A DNA stretch of 64,000 nucleotides from Caballeronia choica (GCF_001544535.1 NZ_FCON02000002.1:116711-180710), one strand, 5' to 3'; positions 16,248 to 25,768 are shown, counted from the stretch's first letter. Translations and numbers: made by a program. The notes: generated by a model not told the origin, from the sequence alone.

Positions 16248-18869
16248 TCAGATCACGCCTTCTTCGCGCAACCCCTCTATCTGTGCTTTCGAGAAGCCCA
16301 GCCAATGTTCGAGGATGTGTTCGTTGTCTTCGCCATAGCAAGGCGCACCGCGGTCGATCACACCGCCGCTATAGGCGGGCGTCGCGCTCATCTTCACGGG
16401 GAACTCGGCGACCGGCCAGCGGCCGATGCGCGTGCCGGTGACTTCGGTCAGCCATTCGAGCGACACCAGTTGCGGGTCGCTGTCGCACCGGTCGCCTGCC
16501 GTCTGGCACACGCCTGCGGGCACGCCAGCGCGCTGCAAGCGTTCCATGCCCGCGTAGGCGTCCTGCGTCGATGACCACGCGGTGACGAGTGCATCGAGCG
16601 CATCTTGGTTCGCGAGCCGCGATTCAAGTGTCGCGAAGCGCGGATCCGACCTCAGGGCGGAGAGCCCCGTGACTTCGGCGAAAGCGCGCCATTGTGTATC
16701 GTCGAAGCACGCGATGCTCAGCCATCGGTCGTCGCCCGCGCACCGATATGCGCCGTGCGGCGCGGCGGCCTTATAAGGCGAGCGGTTGCCGTAACGCGAC
16801 CACGCGCGGCCGTTCGCGGACCAGTCCAGCACGGCCGTTGCCGTCTGGAAAATACCGGACTCGCATTGCGATGAATCGATCCACTGTCCTTCGCCGGTCT
16901 GCTCGCGGTGATAAAGAGCACCGAGCGCGGCGAGCGCGAACCCATATGCGCCGATCCAGTCGAGATACGAATAGCCCCAGCCGGCCGGTGGCGCCGGATC
17001 GGGCAGGCCGGACATTTCCGTGCTGCCGACAAACGACGCCGCTACCGGCCCGACCGTGCGAAATCGTCCGTACTTGCCGATCGCGCCCATGCCCGCTTGC
17101 TGCACATAGATGATGTCCGGACGGATCGACTTGAGTACGTCGTAGCCCAAGCCTAGCCGCTGCAACACGCCCGGAGAAAACCCTTCGGCGACGATATCCG
17201 ACATGCGGATCAGGTCCTTGGCGATTGCAAGTCCCTTGGGGTGACGAATGTTCAGAGACATCCCGCGTTTGCCGGCGTTCTTGTTGTTGAACTGGCCGCC
17301 CATGTCGGCATCGGTGACGGCTTGCAGGGGTGCGGTTGCATTGATGCGCGCTTCACGGCCCCCGACGGGCGCCATTGCGCCGAGCCGCGTATCGGGATTC
17401 TCTTTCCACTCGACTTTGATGCTTTCCGCGCCGAGCGAATTCAGGAACCGTGTGCCGCCCGCCGACGCCAGGAACCATGAAAAATCGAAGATTCGAATGC
17501 CTTGCAGCGGGAATGGTTTGCTGTGCTTCGAGAGCACCGGAGTGCGGGGTTCGGCGGGTATGCGGCCCGTGGTTGCCGGGTCTTTCAAGGGACGGGTAAG
17601 ACTTGCGTCGCCGTTGTGTTCTCCGAGCAACGGCGCACGGGGACCCGGTCGCCAAGCGGTCGCGGTGCTCAGCCATTTGCTCGTCGGGTATTGAAATGTG
17701 CGGCCCAGTTCAGGATGTTCAATGTCCGAAAACGTGGAGCGCATAAGCCAGTGTTCGTCCTGCGCATTCTCGTGTGGCTTGCGTACCGGTGCCCACAACA
17801 GCCCGGCGTCTTGCGCTTCGCGCCAGGGCAGATGCGCATAATCGTAGGACGCAACAAAACGCTGGATCACCTCCAGCATGTGCTCGGCTTCCTTGTCGAG
17901 CCGCGCCGACCCGGGGGTGTCACGCGCGGAAAGATCGCTATCGGACGCGGGTGGGCGCAGGTCTTCCGCTTTGTCATAGTGCTGGAGGAACGGCACGAGC
18001 CGCGCCTTGTCGCGCGCCGAAACACCCCACGTCATGTTCCATCGGTTATCAGCCGTGGGGCTGATGTTGAGCATGCTGTTCGTGGCTTCCGCTGCGTGGC
18101 GCGCGGTCTGGCGCATCAGCGGCGCGCGGCGCATCACCCACGACATCAGATCCAGTTCCGTGTTGATCGCCACGGCCTGATGCACGGCGCAAGAGAGGTC
18201 CTGTCCTTCGCCCGTTTGCTTGCGATGCAGCAGCGCCGCAACGATCGCCACCGCCGTCTGATCGCCGGCGATGTGATACGCGTGCCACACCTGCGGTGCA
18301 ATGGGCGGCCTGGCATAGCTGCCGTCCGGTTCGGGATCGTATCCGCAATTCATCATGACGCCGCCCAGCGCGAGATGGATCAGGTCGGACGCCCGGTAGT
18401 CCTTCCATGGGCCGCTGTCGCCGAACGGGGTAATGCGCGCGACGATCAGATGCGGATATCGTTCTGTCAGCGGCTGGTCGAGTTGCAACTCGCGCGCGAG
18501 GCGGCCGCAGCTGCTGTCGAGCAGGATGTCGGCATGACCAAGGAGGTCGAGAAACTGCTCACGTCCGTCAGCGGTTGCGGTATCGACGACAACCGACTTC
18601 TTCCCGCGGTTATAGGCCCAGTAAAACAACGAGCGTTCCGGACCGGGCTCGTCTTCGAAGAACGGTCCGATCTTGCGCGTCGGGCTGCCTTTCGGCGGTT
18701 CGACCTTGATGACTTCGGCGCCCAGGCCGGCTAACACGAGTCCGCAGTATTCGCCCAGTTCGTCGGCGACTTCGATCACGCGCAACCCGGCCAGCATGCC
18801 AGGCAGGGTCTTCTGATCGGGCATCAGCGAGTTCGGAGAAGCGGAGGTGCTGGAAGTGGGATGCGACAT
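16248..18869 (-). CDS. Double-domain CaiB/BaiF (family III) CoA-transferase
   Basis: An 873-residue protein containing two family III CoA-transferase copies in tandem, about twice the usual ~400 residues. The first begins near residue 27 (LAGLRVIEVADELGEYCGLV, then AEVIKVEPPKG). The second begins near residue 470 (LQGIRIFDFSWFL, then AESIKVEW). Both carry the Gly/Ala-rich CoA-binding segment. The expected catalytic Asp is at D in LLDSSCGR-type and DIVAEGFSPG-type contexts and cannot be assigned with certainty in both halves. The enzyme class moves CoA between acyl groups, activating an acid. ATG 18869 has AAGGA upstream. It is second gene of the leftward operon. Confidence 0.85.
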   Translation of the reverse strand: MSHPTSSTSASPNSLMPDQKTLPGMLAGLRVIEVADELGEYCGLVLAGLGAEVIKVEPPKGSPTRKIGPFFEDEPGPERSLFYWAYNRGKKSVVVDTATADGREQFLDLLGHADILLDSSCGRLARELQLDQPLTERYPHLIVARITPFGDSGPWKDYRASDLIHLALGGVMMNCGYDPEPDGSYARPPIAPQVWHAYHIAGDQTAVAIVAALLHRKQTGEGQDLSCAVHQAVAINTELDLMSWVMRRAPLMRQTARHAAEATNSMLNISPTADNRWNMTWGVSARDKARLVPFLQHYDKAEDLRPPASDSDLSARDTPGSARLDKEAEHMLEVIQRFVASYDYAHLPWREAQDAGLLWAPVRKPHENAQDEHWLMRSTFSDIEHPELGRTFQYPTSKWLSTATAWRPGPRAPLLGEHNGDASLTRPLKDPATTGRIPAEPRTPVLSKHSKPFPLQGIRIFDFSWFLASAGGTRFLNSLGAESIKVEWKENPDTRLGAMAPVGGREARINATAPLQAVTDADMGGQFNNKNAGKRGMSLNIRHPKGLAIAKDLIRMSDIVAEGFSPGVLQRLGLGYDVLKSIRPDIIYVQQAGMGAIGKYGRFRTVGPVAASFVGSTEMSGLPDPAPPAGWGYSYLDWIGAYGFALAALGALYHREQTGEGQWIDSSQCESGIFQTATAVLDWSANGRAWSRYGNRSPYKAAAPHGAYRCAGDDRWLSIACFDDTQWRAFAEVTGLSALRSDPRFATLESRLANQDALDALVTAWSSTQDAYAGMERLQRAGVPAGVCQTAGDRCDSDPQLVSLEWLTEVTGTRIGRWPVAEFPVKMSATPAYSGGVIDRGAPCYGEDNEHILEHWLGFSKAQIEGLREEGVI

Positions 18870-18988
18870 GATTTCCTTGTATTGACCGGGACAGCCGCGG
18901 CTCGCCGCGCCTCGCCAGGAGCGGGCTCCTGGGCGGCACGAGCATGAGCGGGACACCCCGCCCGCCGCGATGGTGGCGCCGTCTCTGC

Positions 18989-20422
18989 CTAGCGCGAGTT
19001 CTGGATGTAGACGACGTGAGTCTGCGTGTACTCGTAGAGCCCGTGCTTGCCGTCCGCGCCGCCAATGCCGGAACGGCGCACGCCGGCGTGAAAGCCTTGC
19101 ATCGCTTCGAAGTTCTCTCGGTTGACGTAGGTTTCGCCGAAGCGAAGTTCGTTGCAGGCGCGCATTGTGTTGCCGAGGTTACGTGTATAGATCGATGACG
19201 TTAATCCGTAATCTGAATCGTTAGCCATGTCGATGGCCTGATCGAGCGTATCGAAGACGGTCACCGGCGCGACCGGACCGAAGATCTCGCGACGCATGAT
19301 CTCCATGTCCTGGCGACAGTCCAGCAATACCGTGGGCTCGAAATACTGGCCGCCTTCGCGTTCCACCCGTTTGCCGCCGGCCGCGAGCCGAGCGCCATCG
19401 GCGAGCGCACGTTCGACCAGTCCGTGCACCTTTTCTGCGGCAGCGACGTTGATGAGCGGTCCCATGTTGACATCCGCGGCGCCAAGCGGGTTGCCGAAGG
19501 TGGTCGCACGCATCGCGCGCACGAGTTTCTCGCTGAAGGTATCCGCCACTTTGCGATGCACGTAGATGCGCTCCGCGCAATTGCAGACCTGGCCGCTGTT
19601 GATGACGCGTGAATCCCTGATGGCGTTGACCGCCAGATCCAGATCGGCGTCGTCCATCACAATCGCTGGCGCCTTGCCGCCCAGTTCCAGATTGACCTTG
19701 GTGATGTTCTTCGCCGCGGCGGCCATGATGCGCGAGCCGGTTTCCACGCTGCCGGTGAAACTGATCATGCCAATGTCGCGATGGCCTGCCAACGCGCTGC
19801 CGGCTTGCGCACCGTTGCCATAGACAAGATTGAAGACGCCTTTGGGCAGGTCGGTTTGCGCAAGCAGTTCGGTAAATAGCGCAGCGTTATTCGGTGTCTC
19901 TTCGCTCGGCTTGATCACGATGGTGTTGCCGGTGACAAGCGCCGGCGCCATCTTGCGGGCGATCAGGAAGAACGGAAAGTTCCACGGCAGGATCCCGCCG
20001 ATCACGCCAATGGGCTGACGGAACAGGAAGATGTTTTCGTCGGCGCGATCGCTGGTAATGACTTCACCTTCCAGGCGGCGTGCCCACTCCGCCATGTAGT
20101 CGAGGTAGTCCGCCGTGAAGGTGGCCTCGGTGCGGGCGAGTGAAAGGATCTTCCCTTGCTCCTCCGAAATCACGCGTGCAATTGCCTCGGCATTGTCACG
20201 AATCTTCCCGGCGATGCGCCGCAAATGCCCGGCCCGCTCGATTGCCGGAAGGCGCGCCCAACCGCCCTGGGCGCGCTTCGCGGCTTCTATGGCCTGCTCG
20301 ACAACCGTAGCCGGCGAGTTCGGTATCTCCGAAATGACGGCGCCGGTGGCGGGGTTGAGAACCGCGATGCGTTCGCTGTTGTCCGGTTCGATGAATCGGC
20401 CATCAATGTAGTTACGGTGCAT
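18989..20422 (-). CDS. NAD(P)-dependent aldehyde dehydrogenase (AldA-like)
   Basis: A 477-residue aldehyde dehydrogenase. Seen: ILPWNFPFFLIARK for cofactor binding, the general-base Glu246 in LELGGKAP and the catalytic Cys280 in NSGQVCNCAERIY. Sequence style is that of lactaldehyde/glycolaldehyde dehydrogenase (AldA), but the substrate is not fixed by sequence. ATG 20422 has GGAGAGAC upstream, and an in-frame ATG at 20434 is less likely. It heads the leftward operon and faces the two AT-rich operator sites shared with the rightward CoA-transferase operon. An aldehyde released by a C-C lyase in the island would be its logical substrate (inference). Confidence 0.9.
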   Translation of the reverse strand: MHRNYIDGRFIEPDNSERIAVLNPATGAVISEIPNSPATVVEQAIEAAKRAQGGWARLPAIERAGHLRRIAGKIRDNAEAIARVISEEQGKILSLARTEATFTADYLDYMAEWARRLEGEVITSDRADENIFLFRQPIGVIGGILPWNFPFFLIARKMAPALVTGNTIVIKPSEETPNNAALFTELLAQTDLPKGVFNLVYGNGAQAGSALAGHRDIGMISFTGSVETGSRIMAAAAKNITKVNLELGGKAPAIVMDDADLDLAVNAIRDSRVINSGQVCNCAERIYVHRKVADTFSEKLVRAMRATTFGNPLGAADVNMGPLINVAAAEKVHGLVERALADGARLAAGGKRVEREGGQYFEPTVLLDCRQDMEIMRREIFGPVAPVTVFDTLDQAIDMANDSDYGLTSSIYTRNLGNTMRACNELRFGETYVNRENFEAMQGFHAGVRRSGIGGADGKHGLYEYTQTHVVYIQNSR

Positions 20423-20500
20423 GTGTCTCTCCATGTTGCGTGAACTGACCGCGCGCGCCTGGCTGGCATCCGACGGATCAGCATGGGACAGCTTTTGGCT

Positions 20501-20530
20501 ATTTATATTGAATATAGTTTATATAATGCA
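20501..20530. promoter_or_regulatory. AT-rich operator-like cluster in the divergent promoter
   Basis: Contains TTATATT (20501-20507), the perfect 13-bp odd palindrome TATATTGAATATA (20502-20514), TTATATAA (20517-20524) and AATGCATT (20523-20530). It lies ~80 bp upstream of the aldehyde dehydrogenase gene on the minus strand and ~110 bp upstream of the plus-strand CoA-transferase, so it could control both. Confidence 0.6.
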
Positions 20531-20591
20531 TTGTATTCGCCCACGTCGTCAACGCTTGATGCCCTTCGATCCGCCTCTTGTGCGCAGGCAA

Positions 20592-20606
20592 AATATAAAT
20601 TATATT
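20592..20606. promoter_or_regulatory. Perfect 15-bp palindrome AATATAAATTATATT
   Basis: Two AATATAA half-sites face each other around a single A. The identical 15-mer occurs at 27748-27762 before the second MFS gene. Its position 37 bp before the CoA-transferase start overlaps the likely promoter, consistent with a repressor site. Confidence 0.65.
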
Positions 20607-20642
20607 CTTCCCATCGAGAACAAATAGCAACGAGGAGGGGTG

Positions 20643-21803
20643 ATGGAAAGGCCGTTCGACGATGTACGGATTCTCGACATGACGTACGACCTGGGCCGCT
20701 ATGTCGGGCGTCTGTTCGCAGACCTGGGAGCGTCAGTGACGCGCCTGGAGCCGCCGGGCGGGTTACCTGACCGGCGGCAAGCCAGCAGCAGCGACCCGGC
20801 TGCGCGCGAGCCGGCGGTCTACGAGTTCGAGTTCCTGAATGCGGGAAAGGCATGCCGCACGCTTGACTTGAAATCGGGTGACGGACGTGCGGCGTTCGCC
20901 GCGCTCGCGACGTCCGCGCAAGTGATCTTGCTGGAGCGGGGCGGCCCGCTATACGACGAGCTTGACTGGGTGAGGTCGCTCTCGCCCTCTCTGGTCGTGA
21001 CCTCGGTGTCGCCGTTCGGGCGCACCGGCCCGTGGGCGGATGCGGCGGCGACCGATCTGACGCTGCAGGCGGCGGGCGGTATCGCGTGGCTGTCGGGGCG
21101 GCTCGACGACGCGCCGCTGCGCCTGCCCGGTTCCCAGGCGACCATGATCGCCGGTGTCTATGCCGCGGTGGCGACATCACTCGCGCTGTATGACACCAGG
21201 GCGACGGGGCGCGGCCATGTCGTCGACGTGTCAGCGCAGGAATGCATCGCGCACTCGCTGCAGAATTCGATCCAGATGTGGGACTTCGAGAAGAAGGTGT
21301 CGATGCGTGGCGGAGAGGGTACGCGCGACGCGAGCGAGGACATGTTCGCGTGCAAGGACGGCCTGATCTTTCTCGCCGCGCCGCGATCGCTGGGCGTGTC
21401 GTGGAATGCGTTGATCAACTGGATCCGCGAGACCGGACATCCTGCCGGCGTGGCATTGTCCGAAGCGCGCTGGGGCGACCGGGTGTGGCGTCTGACCAGG
21501 GAGGCAAAGCACACCTTGCGCGAGACGATGGAGTCTTTCACGCGGCAGTACACGAAGCAGGAACTGACGCACGAGGCGCTCAAACGCAAGATCGTGCTGG
21601 GGCCGGTCAGTACCGTTCTCGACGTGCTGGAGGACCCGCAACTGCTGCACCGGCAATTTTTCGAGTCGGTCGCGTTGAAGCATTTGAACGCCACCGCGTC
21701 GAACCCGACCGTGCGCTTTCCCGGCGCCCCTTATCGACTGTCCGAGCCGGTATGGTCGGTCAGTCCGGCGGCGCCTCTCGACCAGACTTCCGCTCGATCC
21801 TAG
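20643..21803 (+). CDS. CaiB/BaiF (family III) CoA-transferase
   Basis: A 386-residue single-domain family III CoA-transferase. N-terminal VRILDMTYDLGRYVGRLFADLGASVTRLEPPGG and the later GRTGPWADAAATDLTLQAAGG match the CoA-binding and dimer-threading parts. The first available codon is GTG at 20640, immediately followed by ATG at 20643; the strong GAGGAGGG site suits the ATG. First gene of a four-gene rightward operon, ten bases before a second, distinct CoA-transferase, so the two could form a heterodimer. Confidence 0.85.
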   Translation: MERPFDDVRILDMTYDLGRYVGRLFADLGASVTRLEPPGGLPDRRQASSSDPAAREPAVYEFEFLNAGKACRTLDLKSGDGRAAFAALATSAQVILLERGGPLYDELDWVRSLSPSLVVTSVSPFGRTGPWADAAATDLTLQAAGGIAWLSGRLDDAPLRLPGSQATMIAGVYAAVATSLALYDTRATGRGHVVDVSAQECIAHSLQNSIQMWDFEKKVSMRGGEGTRDASEDMFACKDGLIFLAAPRSLGVSWNALINWIRETGHPAGVALSEARWGDRVWRLTREAKHTLRETMESFTRQYTKQELTHEALKRKIVLGPVSTVLDVLEDPQLLHRQFFESVALKHLNATASNPTVRFPGAPYRLSEPVWSVSPAAPLDQTSARS

Positions 21804-21812
21804 GAATTTTTC

Positions 21813-23030
21813 ATGCGACCCAATTTTCTCAAGGGCATCCGTTTCACAGACCTGACGTGGGCAGGCGCGGGTCCTTTCGGCACGAAGGTATTCGCGGATT
21901 TCGGCGCCGAGGTGCTGAAAATAGAAAGCATGACGCGGCCCGACTCGGTGCGCACTGCCGGGCCTTTCAAGGACGGCGTGGTCGGCACCAACCGCAGCGG
22001 TTACTTCGCGTCGCGCAATACAGGCAAGCACAGCGTCTCGCTGAATCTCAAGACCGAAGAGGCGCGGCGCATCGTGCGTGATCTGGTGAAGCACTCCGAC
22101 GTCGTCTGCAATAACTTCGGACCGGGTGCGATGGATCGCCTCGGCTTCAGCTACGAAGCGCTGTGCGAGATCAAGCCCGACATCATCTACCTGTCGATGC
22201 CGATGTACGGCCAGGACGGACCGCGAGCGGACCTGCTGGGCGTTGGCATGACGATCAGCGCGGTGACGAGCATCATGTGGCAGACCGCTTATGGCCCGGA
22301 TGACCCGGTCGGCCCGGGCACGCACTATCCCGACCATGCTGCGAACCCATACCACGCTGCGTTTGCCGTGCTTGCGGCGCTCGCACACCGGCAGAAGACG
22401 GGGCGCGGCATGAAGATAGATCTGTCACAGGTCGAATCCACCACGAACTTTGTCGGACCCTCGATGGTGGAGGCGGCGGCGACCGGCATCGAGCCGCCGC
22501 AGATCGGCAATCGCAGCCGCAATGACGCGCCTCACAACATCTTCCGGGCGCGCGGCGACGACACATGGATCGCGATTGCGGTCACGGACGATACCCAATG
22601 GCGTGCGCTCACGGAAGCGATCGGCCGCCCGGATCTCGCAGCCGATGCAACCCTGTCCCACGCCGCCGGCCGGCTTGCCGCACTGGCGCGTGTGGAAGAC
22701 GCTGTAGCGGGCTGGACGCGGGAACTGGACGCAGCGGACATCATCGCCGCGTTGCGCCCTCACGGTATGGCGGTGGCGCGGGTGTCGTCGTCGCGCGATC
22801 TGATCGAAAACGATCCGCAACTGGCGCATCGGCAGTATTGGCAGCACGTCGATCACCCCGAGGTCGGTCCGGTCCTGCTGAGTTCGTTGCCGTTCACCAT
22901 CGACGGGGAGCGCGTTCAGCTTGACCGGCCACCGCTCTTTGGCGAGCACACGAACGCAGTGCTGGGAGGCTTGCTTGGCCTCTCCAGCGAGCGCATCGAC
23001 GCGCTGAATGAACTCGGAGCGTTGTCATGA
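21813..23030 (+). CDS. CaiB/BaiF (family III) CoA-transferase
   Basis: A 405-residue full-length family III CoA-transferase. It opens with GIRFTDLTWAGAGPFGTKVFADFGAEVLKIE, has the SLNLKTEEARRIVRDLVKHSDVVCNNFGPG region that carries the family's catalytic Asp (here the D of SDVV), and a DLSQVESTTNFVGP segment. It is the third CoA-transferase gene of the island. Its stop overlaps the next start (ATGA), so it is coupled to the thiolase-like gene and may activate that protein's substrate. Confidence 0.88.
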   Translation: MRPNFLKGIRFTDLTWAGAGPFGTKVFADFGAEVLKIESMTRPDSVRTAGPFKDGVVGTNRSGYFASRNTGKHSVSLNLKTEEARRIVRDLVKHSDVVCNNFGPGAMDRLGFSYEALCEIKPDIIYLSMPMYGQDGPRADLLGVGMTISAVTSIMWQTAYGPDDPVGPGTHYPDHAANPYHAAFAVLAALAHRQKTGRGMKIDLSQVESTTNFVGPSMVEAAATGIEPPQIGNRSRNDAPHNIFRARGDDTWIAIAVTDDTQWRALTEAIGRPDLAADATLSHAAGRLAALARVEDAVAGWTRELDAADIIAALRPHGMAVARVSSSRDLIENDPQLAHRQYWQHVDHPEVGPVLLSSLPFTIDGERVQLDRPPLFGEHTNAVLGGLLGLSSERIDALNELGALS

Positions 23031-24211
23031 GCGAGAAGGATTTCAAACGGCCCAGCTCGAATTTGCGCCGGGCGGCGGCGGTCGTCGGCGTGGGCCATAC
23101 CGATTGGGTCGGCGACTGGAAGCGCGTTCGCGCCGGCGAAAAGCCTACCGACAGCTACGGCTACGGTGCACTTGCATTACGCGAGGCGTTGACCGATGTC
23201 GGGCTGACACGCGCCGATATCGACGGCTTGATTGTTGGTCCGACCACGGCCTACGAGCGCATGTCGGAAGTGCTTGGCATCAATCCGCGCTGGGGTGACC
23301 AGGCCGACGCAGTCCTTTCGGTGGCGCAGGCCGTCACGGCGATCGAAGCCGGGCTTGCCGAGACCATCGCCCTGGTTTATGGGAATGACCAGCGCTCCGC
23401 TGAAATCCAGTATGGCGGACCGCAGGCGATGGGCGGCGATGCGTTCTTGTCCTACGTGTACCACTCGCCGTGGGGCCTGACATCGCAAGGCGCGCTCTAT
23501 GCGCTGACGTTTCGCGCGTACTGCCATGAGCGCGGCTTCGATCCGCTGGACCTGGGACAGGTTGCCGTTGCGCAGCGCGCGTGGTCGTCGATGAATCCGA
23601 ACGCGGTAATGCGCAAGCGCATTACGCTCGACGATTATCGCGAAGCGAAATACATCTGTGAGCCATTGCGGCTTTACGACTACTGCATGATCAACGACGG
23701 CGGCGTGGCATTGATCGTCACCACTGCCGAGCGGGCGCAAAAGTTGCGCAAGCCGCCGGTGTACATCGAAGCGCTGGGTCGGCGTGACCTGAATCGCGGG
23801 GCAACGAGCCTTGAACCGAGACTGACCGATTTCTATCTGTCCGCACAGCAGGATTGCGCGCGTCAGGCGTACGACATGGCCGGCTTCGGGCCGCGCGACA
23901 TGGACTTGTTCCAGGTGTACGACAGCTTCTCGGTTCACGTACCGCTCGCGCTCGAAGGCTACGGCTATTGCGATGTCGGCGACGCAGGGCGCTTCCTGCG
24001 CGAAGACGGTATCGGCCCGGGCGGAAAATTGCCGACCAATACGAGCGGCGGCCATCTGTCCGAAACCTACATGCAAGGCTGGGCGCATCAGATTGAATGC
24101 GTGCGCCAGTTGCGCGGCGAATGCGGCGAGCGCCAGGTGCCCGACTGCCGGCACGCGCATTACACGTCAGATGTTGCCGGCAAGGCGGTGTCGATCATTT
24201 ACAGCCGATAG
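23027..24211 (+). CDS. Thiolase-superfamily protein lacking the nucleophilic Cys (Ltp/SCP2 type)
   Basis: A 394-residue thiolase-fold protein of the lipid-transfer-protein/SCP2-thiolase branch. The C-terminal TNTSGGHLSETYMQGW and RQLRGECGERQV blocks are typical. The segment that carries the catalytic Cys in real thiolases reads DAVLSVAQAVTAIEAG with no Cys, and the usual HD-C/A-F motif reads VYDSF, with Tyr for His. Both changes are known in Ltp2-type proteins, which with a DUF35 partner act as retro-aldolases on beta-hydroxyacyl-CoAs. The following gene encodes such a partner. Substrate unknown. Coupled by ATGA overlap to the CoA-transferase. Confidence 0.82.
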   Translation: MSEKDFKRPSSNLRRAAAVVGVGHTDWVGDWKRVRAGEKPTDSYGYGALALREALTDVGLTRADIDGLIVGPTTAYERMSEVLGINPRWGDQADAVLSVAQAVTAIEAGLAETIALVYGNDQRSAEIQYGGPQAMGGDAFLSYVYHSPWGLTSQGALYALTFRAYCHERGFDPLDLGQVAVAQRAWSSMNPNAVMRKRITLDDYREAKYICEPLRLYDYCMINDGGVALIVTTAERAQKLRKPPVYIEALGRRDLNRGATSLEPRLTDFYLSAQQDCARQAYDMAGFGPRDMDLFQVYDSFSVHVPLALEGYGYCDVGDAGRFLREDGIGPGGKLPTNTSGGHLSETYMQGWAHQIECVRQLRGECGERQVPDCRHAHYTSDVAGKAVSIIYSR

Positions 24212-24220
24212 GGAAACGCG

Positions 24221-24670
24221 ATGAGCCATGCCACTTCTGAAGCGGCGCGTACGCCGCAGCCCGTGCTGGGCCTCTACGACCGGCCCATGTGGGAAAGCAT
24301 TCGCGAACGGGCGATGAAACTGCAATGCTGCACCGAGTGCGGAGGGTTTCAATATCCGCCCGCGCCGGTGTGCGTGCACTGCTTGTCCTCGCAGCTTGAA
24401 TGGCGCGTTTTGTCAGGGCGCGGGAGCATCATCTCGTGGGTGGTCTTTCACAAAGGCTATCTTGACGCGTATCCGGCGCCTTATAACGTGATTGCGGTCA
24501 GACTGGCGGAAGGCCCCGTGATGATTTCCAATCTGGAACCGCCGCTGCCTGAAGGTAATTTGACAGGTACCTGGATCGGCAAGCCCGTGCGTATGACGTA
24601 TATAACGATGCCGGACGAACTCGTTCTTCCGCGTTTCACGACCGATGAAGGTGAGCTGAAACAGACCTGA
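24221..24670 (+). CDS. Zinc-ribbon/OB-fold DUF35 partner protein
   Basis: A 149-residue DUF35 protein. The N-terminal rubredoxin-like zinc ribbon has two Cys pairs (CTECGG and CVHCLS), and an OB-fold follows (SGRGSIISWVVFHKGYLDAYPAPYNV in two parts). In characterised systems (for example ChsH2 with Ltp2) this domain binds acyl-CoA and is required by the thiolase-fold partner. It sits nine bases after that partner here and ends the operon. Confidence 0.87.
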   Translation: MSHATSEAARTPQPVLGLYDRPMWESIRERAMKLQCCTECGGFQYPPAPVCVHCLSSQLEWRVLSGRGSIISWVVFHKGYLDAYPAPYNVIAVRLAEGPVMISNLEPPLPEGNLTGTWIGKPVRMTYITMPDELVLPRFTTDEGELKQT

Positions 24671-24693
24671 TGCCCAGTGATTGCTTCGCAGAA

Positions 24694-24740
24694 AAGCCCG
24701 AAAAAGCGTGCGCCGTCTGCGTAATCGCTATTTCGGGCTT
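24694..24740 (+). terminator. Long-stem hairpin downstream of the thiolase/DUF35 operon
   Basis: AAGCCCGAAA at 24694-24703 pairs with TTTCGGGCTT at 24731-24740, and after one mismatch AGCG pairs with CGCT. The stem is strong with a loop of about 17 bases. No T-run follows in the plus direction, so intrinsic termination is plausible but unproven. Confidence 0.5.
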
Positions 24741-24815
24741 CAGCAGTTATGCGGGCTGGAGGCGCCCAGGCTGCTAGGGTAGAATCCCGCATTGCTTCCG
24801 GCAACAGGATAATTT

Positions 24816-24833
24816 ATTTTATATGTATAAAAT
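24816..24833. promoter_or_regulatory. Palindrome ATTTTATATGTATAAAAT upstream of a GntR gene
   Basis: Eight-base arms ATTTTATA and TATAAAAT around two bases. Related to the ATAAAAT/ATTTTAT palindrome at 32041 and to the AATATAA sites. It lies ~280 bp upstream of the GntR gene at 25115, which would fit autoregulation at a distance. Confidence 0.55.
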
Positions 24834-25114
24834 ATGCGGCCAGTTCGGTGTTTGGGAGCGAGGCGCGTTGCCGCTTTTCTCACGACTCCCGTCGAGTATG
24901 CCCATGCAATTGCATAGGCGCGCTCGAGGCGAACCAAAGCAGGCACCCCGCGAGGGTCGCCCTTGATGATCAGCGGTCAGCATCGACGGTGCGGTCTCGT
25001 GCGATGTCGGGAATCGGACAGTGGCTGGGGCACTGGCCCGCTCGACATGATTACGCCCCGTCACGGCGCCCTGGTCTTGTTGACCTTGCGGGACGTGCAC
25101 TGGAAACCCTTGGA

Positions 25115-25768
25115 ATGCATATGACTTTTTGGACGAAACTCGACCAGGTTGCCGAACGATTGCGCGAACGTATCATTTCGGGCGAATACAAGCGCGGTGA
25201 CAAGCTGAAGCAGGCCGATATTGCCGCCGAACTCGGCGTCTCGATCACGCCGGTGCGCGAAGCGCTGAAGGTGCTCGAGATGGAAGGGTTCGTGGTGAGC
25301 GTTCCTCATAAAGGGCTTTCGGTTCCCGAGATCGAGCCGCAACGTGCGCGTGAGATTTTCGAGCTGCGCGTGATGCTCGAGCGGAGCCTGACGGAAAAGG
25401 CGCTTGCGCGGATCACCAAGGAGGAGATCGCCGAGATTCGGACGCTGCATCGCGAACTGACGGCTCTCGTGAAGGCGCGCGAGGTATACCCGGTGCGCGC
25501 GGCCAACGTGCGTTTCCATTTCCGAATTTACGAAATTGCGGATTGTCCGCAAACGCTGCAGTTTGTGCGCGTGCTTTGGGCGAAGTATCCGTTCAATTTC
25601 CACGATGACCAGGCGGTACGCTTCAAGCAACTCTTGCAGGAACACGGCGAAATCATTCGCGCGCTCGAGTCGGGTGATAAGAAGACGGCCCTTGCCGCGA
25701 TGGTCAATCATATTGAAAGCGGTTGGAACCGTGTCTCTGACAACGTGATGTCCGCAAAACATCCGTAG
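25115..25768 (+). CDS. GntR-family regulator with FCD ligand domain
   Basis: A 217-residue GntR/FCD protein. The N-terminal winged helix (LRERIISGEYKRGDKLKQAD, then IAAELGVSITPVREALKVLEMEGFV) binds DNA, and the all-helical FCD domain starts near residue 85 with REIFELRVMLE. FCD regulators sense organic acids or sugar acids and often bind metal through Asp/His residues. Start is the ATG at 25115 (ATG CAT ATG); no strong ribosome site separates the two ATGs. It stands alone between the thiolase/DUF35 operon and the UxaA-type gene, and is one of two candidates for reading the AT-rich operators. Confidence 0.88.
   Translation: MHMTFWTKLDQVAERLRERIISGEYKRGDKLKQADIAAELGVSITPVREALKVLEMEGFVVSVPHKGLSVPEIEPQRAREIFELRVMLERSLTEKALARITKEEIAEIRTLHRELTALVKAREVYPVRAANVRFHFRIYEIADCPQTLQFVRVLWAKYPFNFHDDQAVRFKQLLQEHGEIIRALESGDKKTALAAMVNHIESGWNRVSDNVMSAKHP

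Larger units (their letters stand above)
24671..25114. other. Intergenic region before the first GntR gene
   Basis: About 440 bp with no credible gene. It holds a hairpin (24694-24740) at the end of the upstream operon and an 18-bp AT-rich palindrome (24816-24833). A long open frame exists from 24749 but its upstream part has no family similarity. Confidence 0.5.

Noticed and set aside
17502-18734. 410-codon plus-strand ORF inside the double CoA-transferase
   Set aside because: Arg-rich shadow frame of a strongly conserved gene, without a ribosome site or motif.
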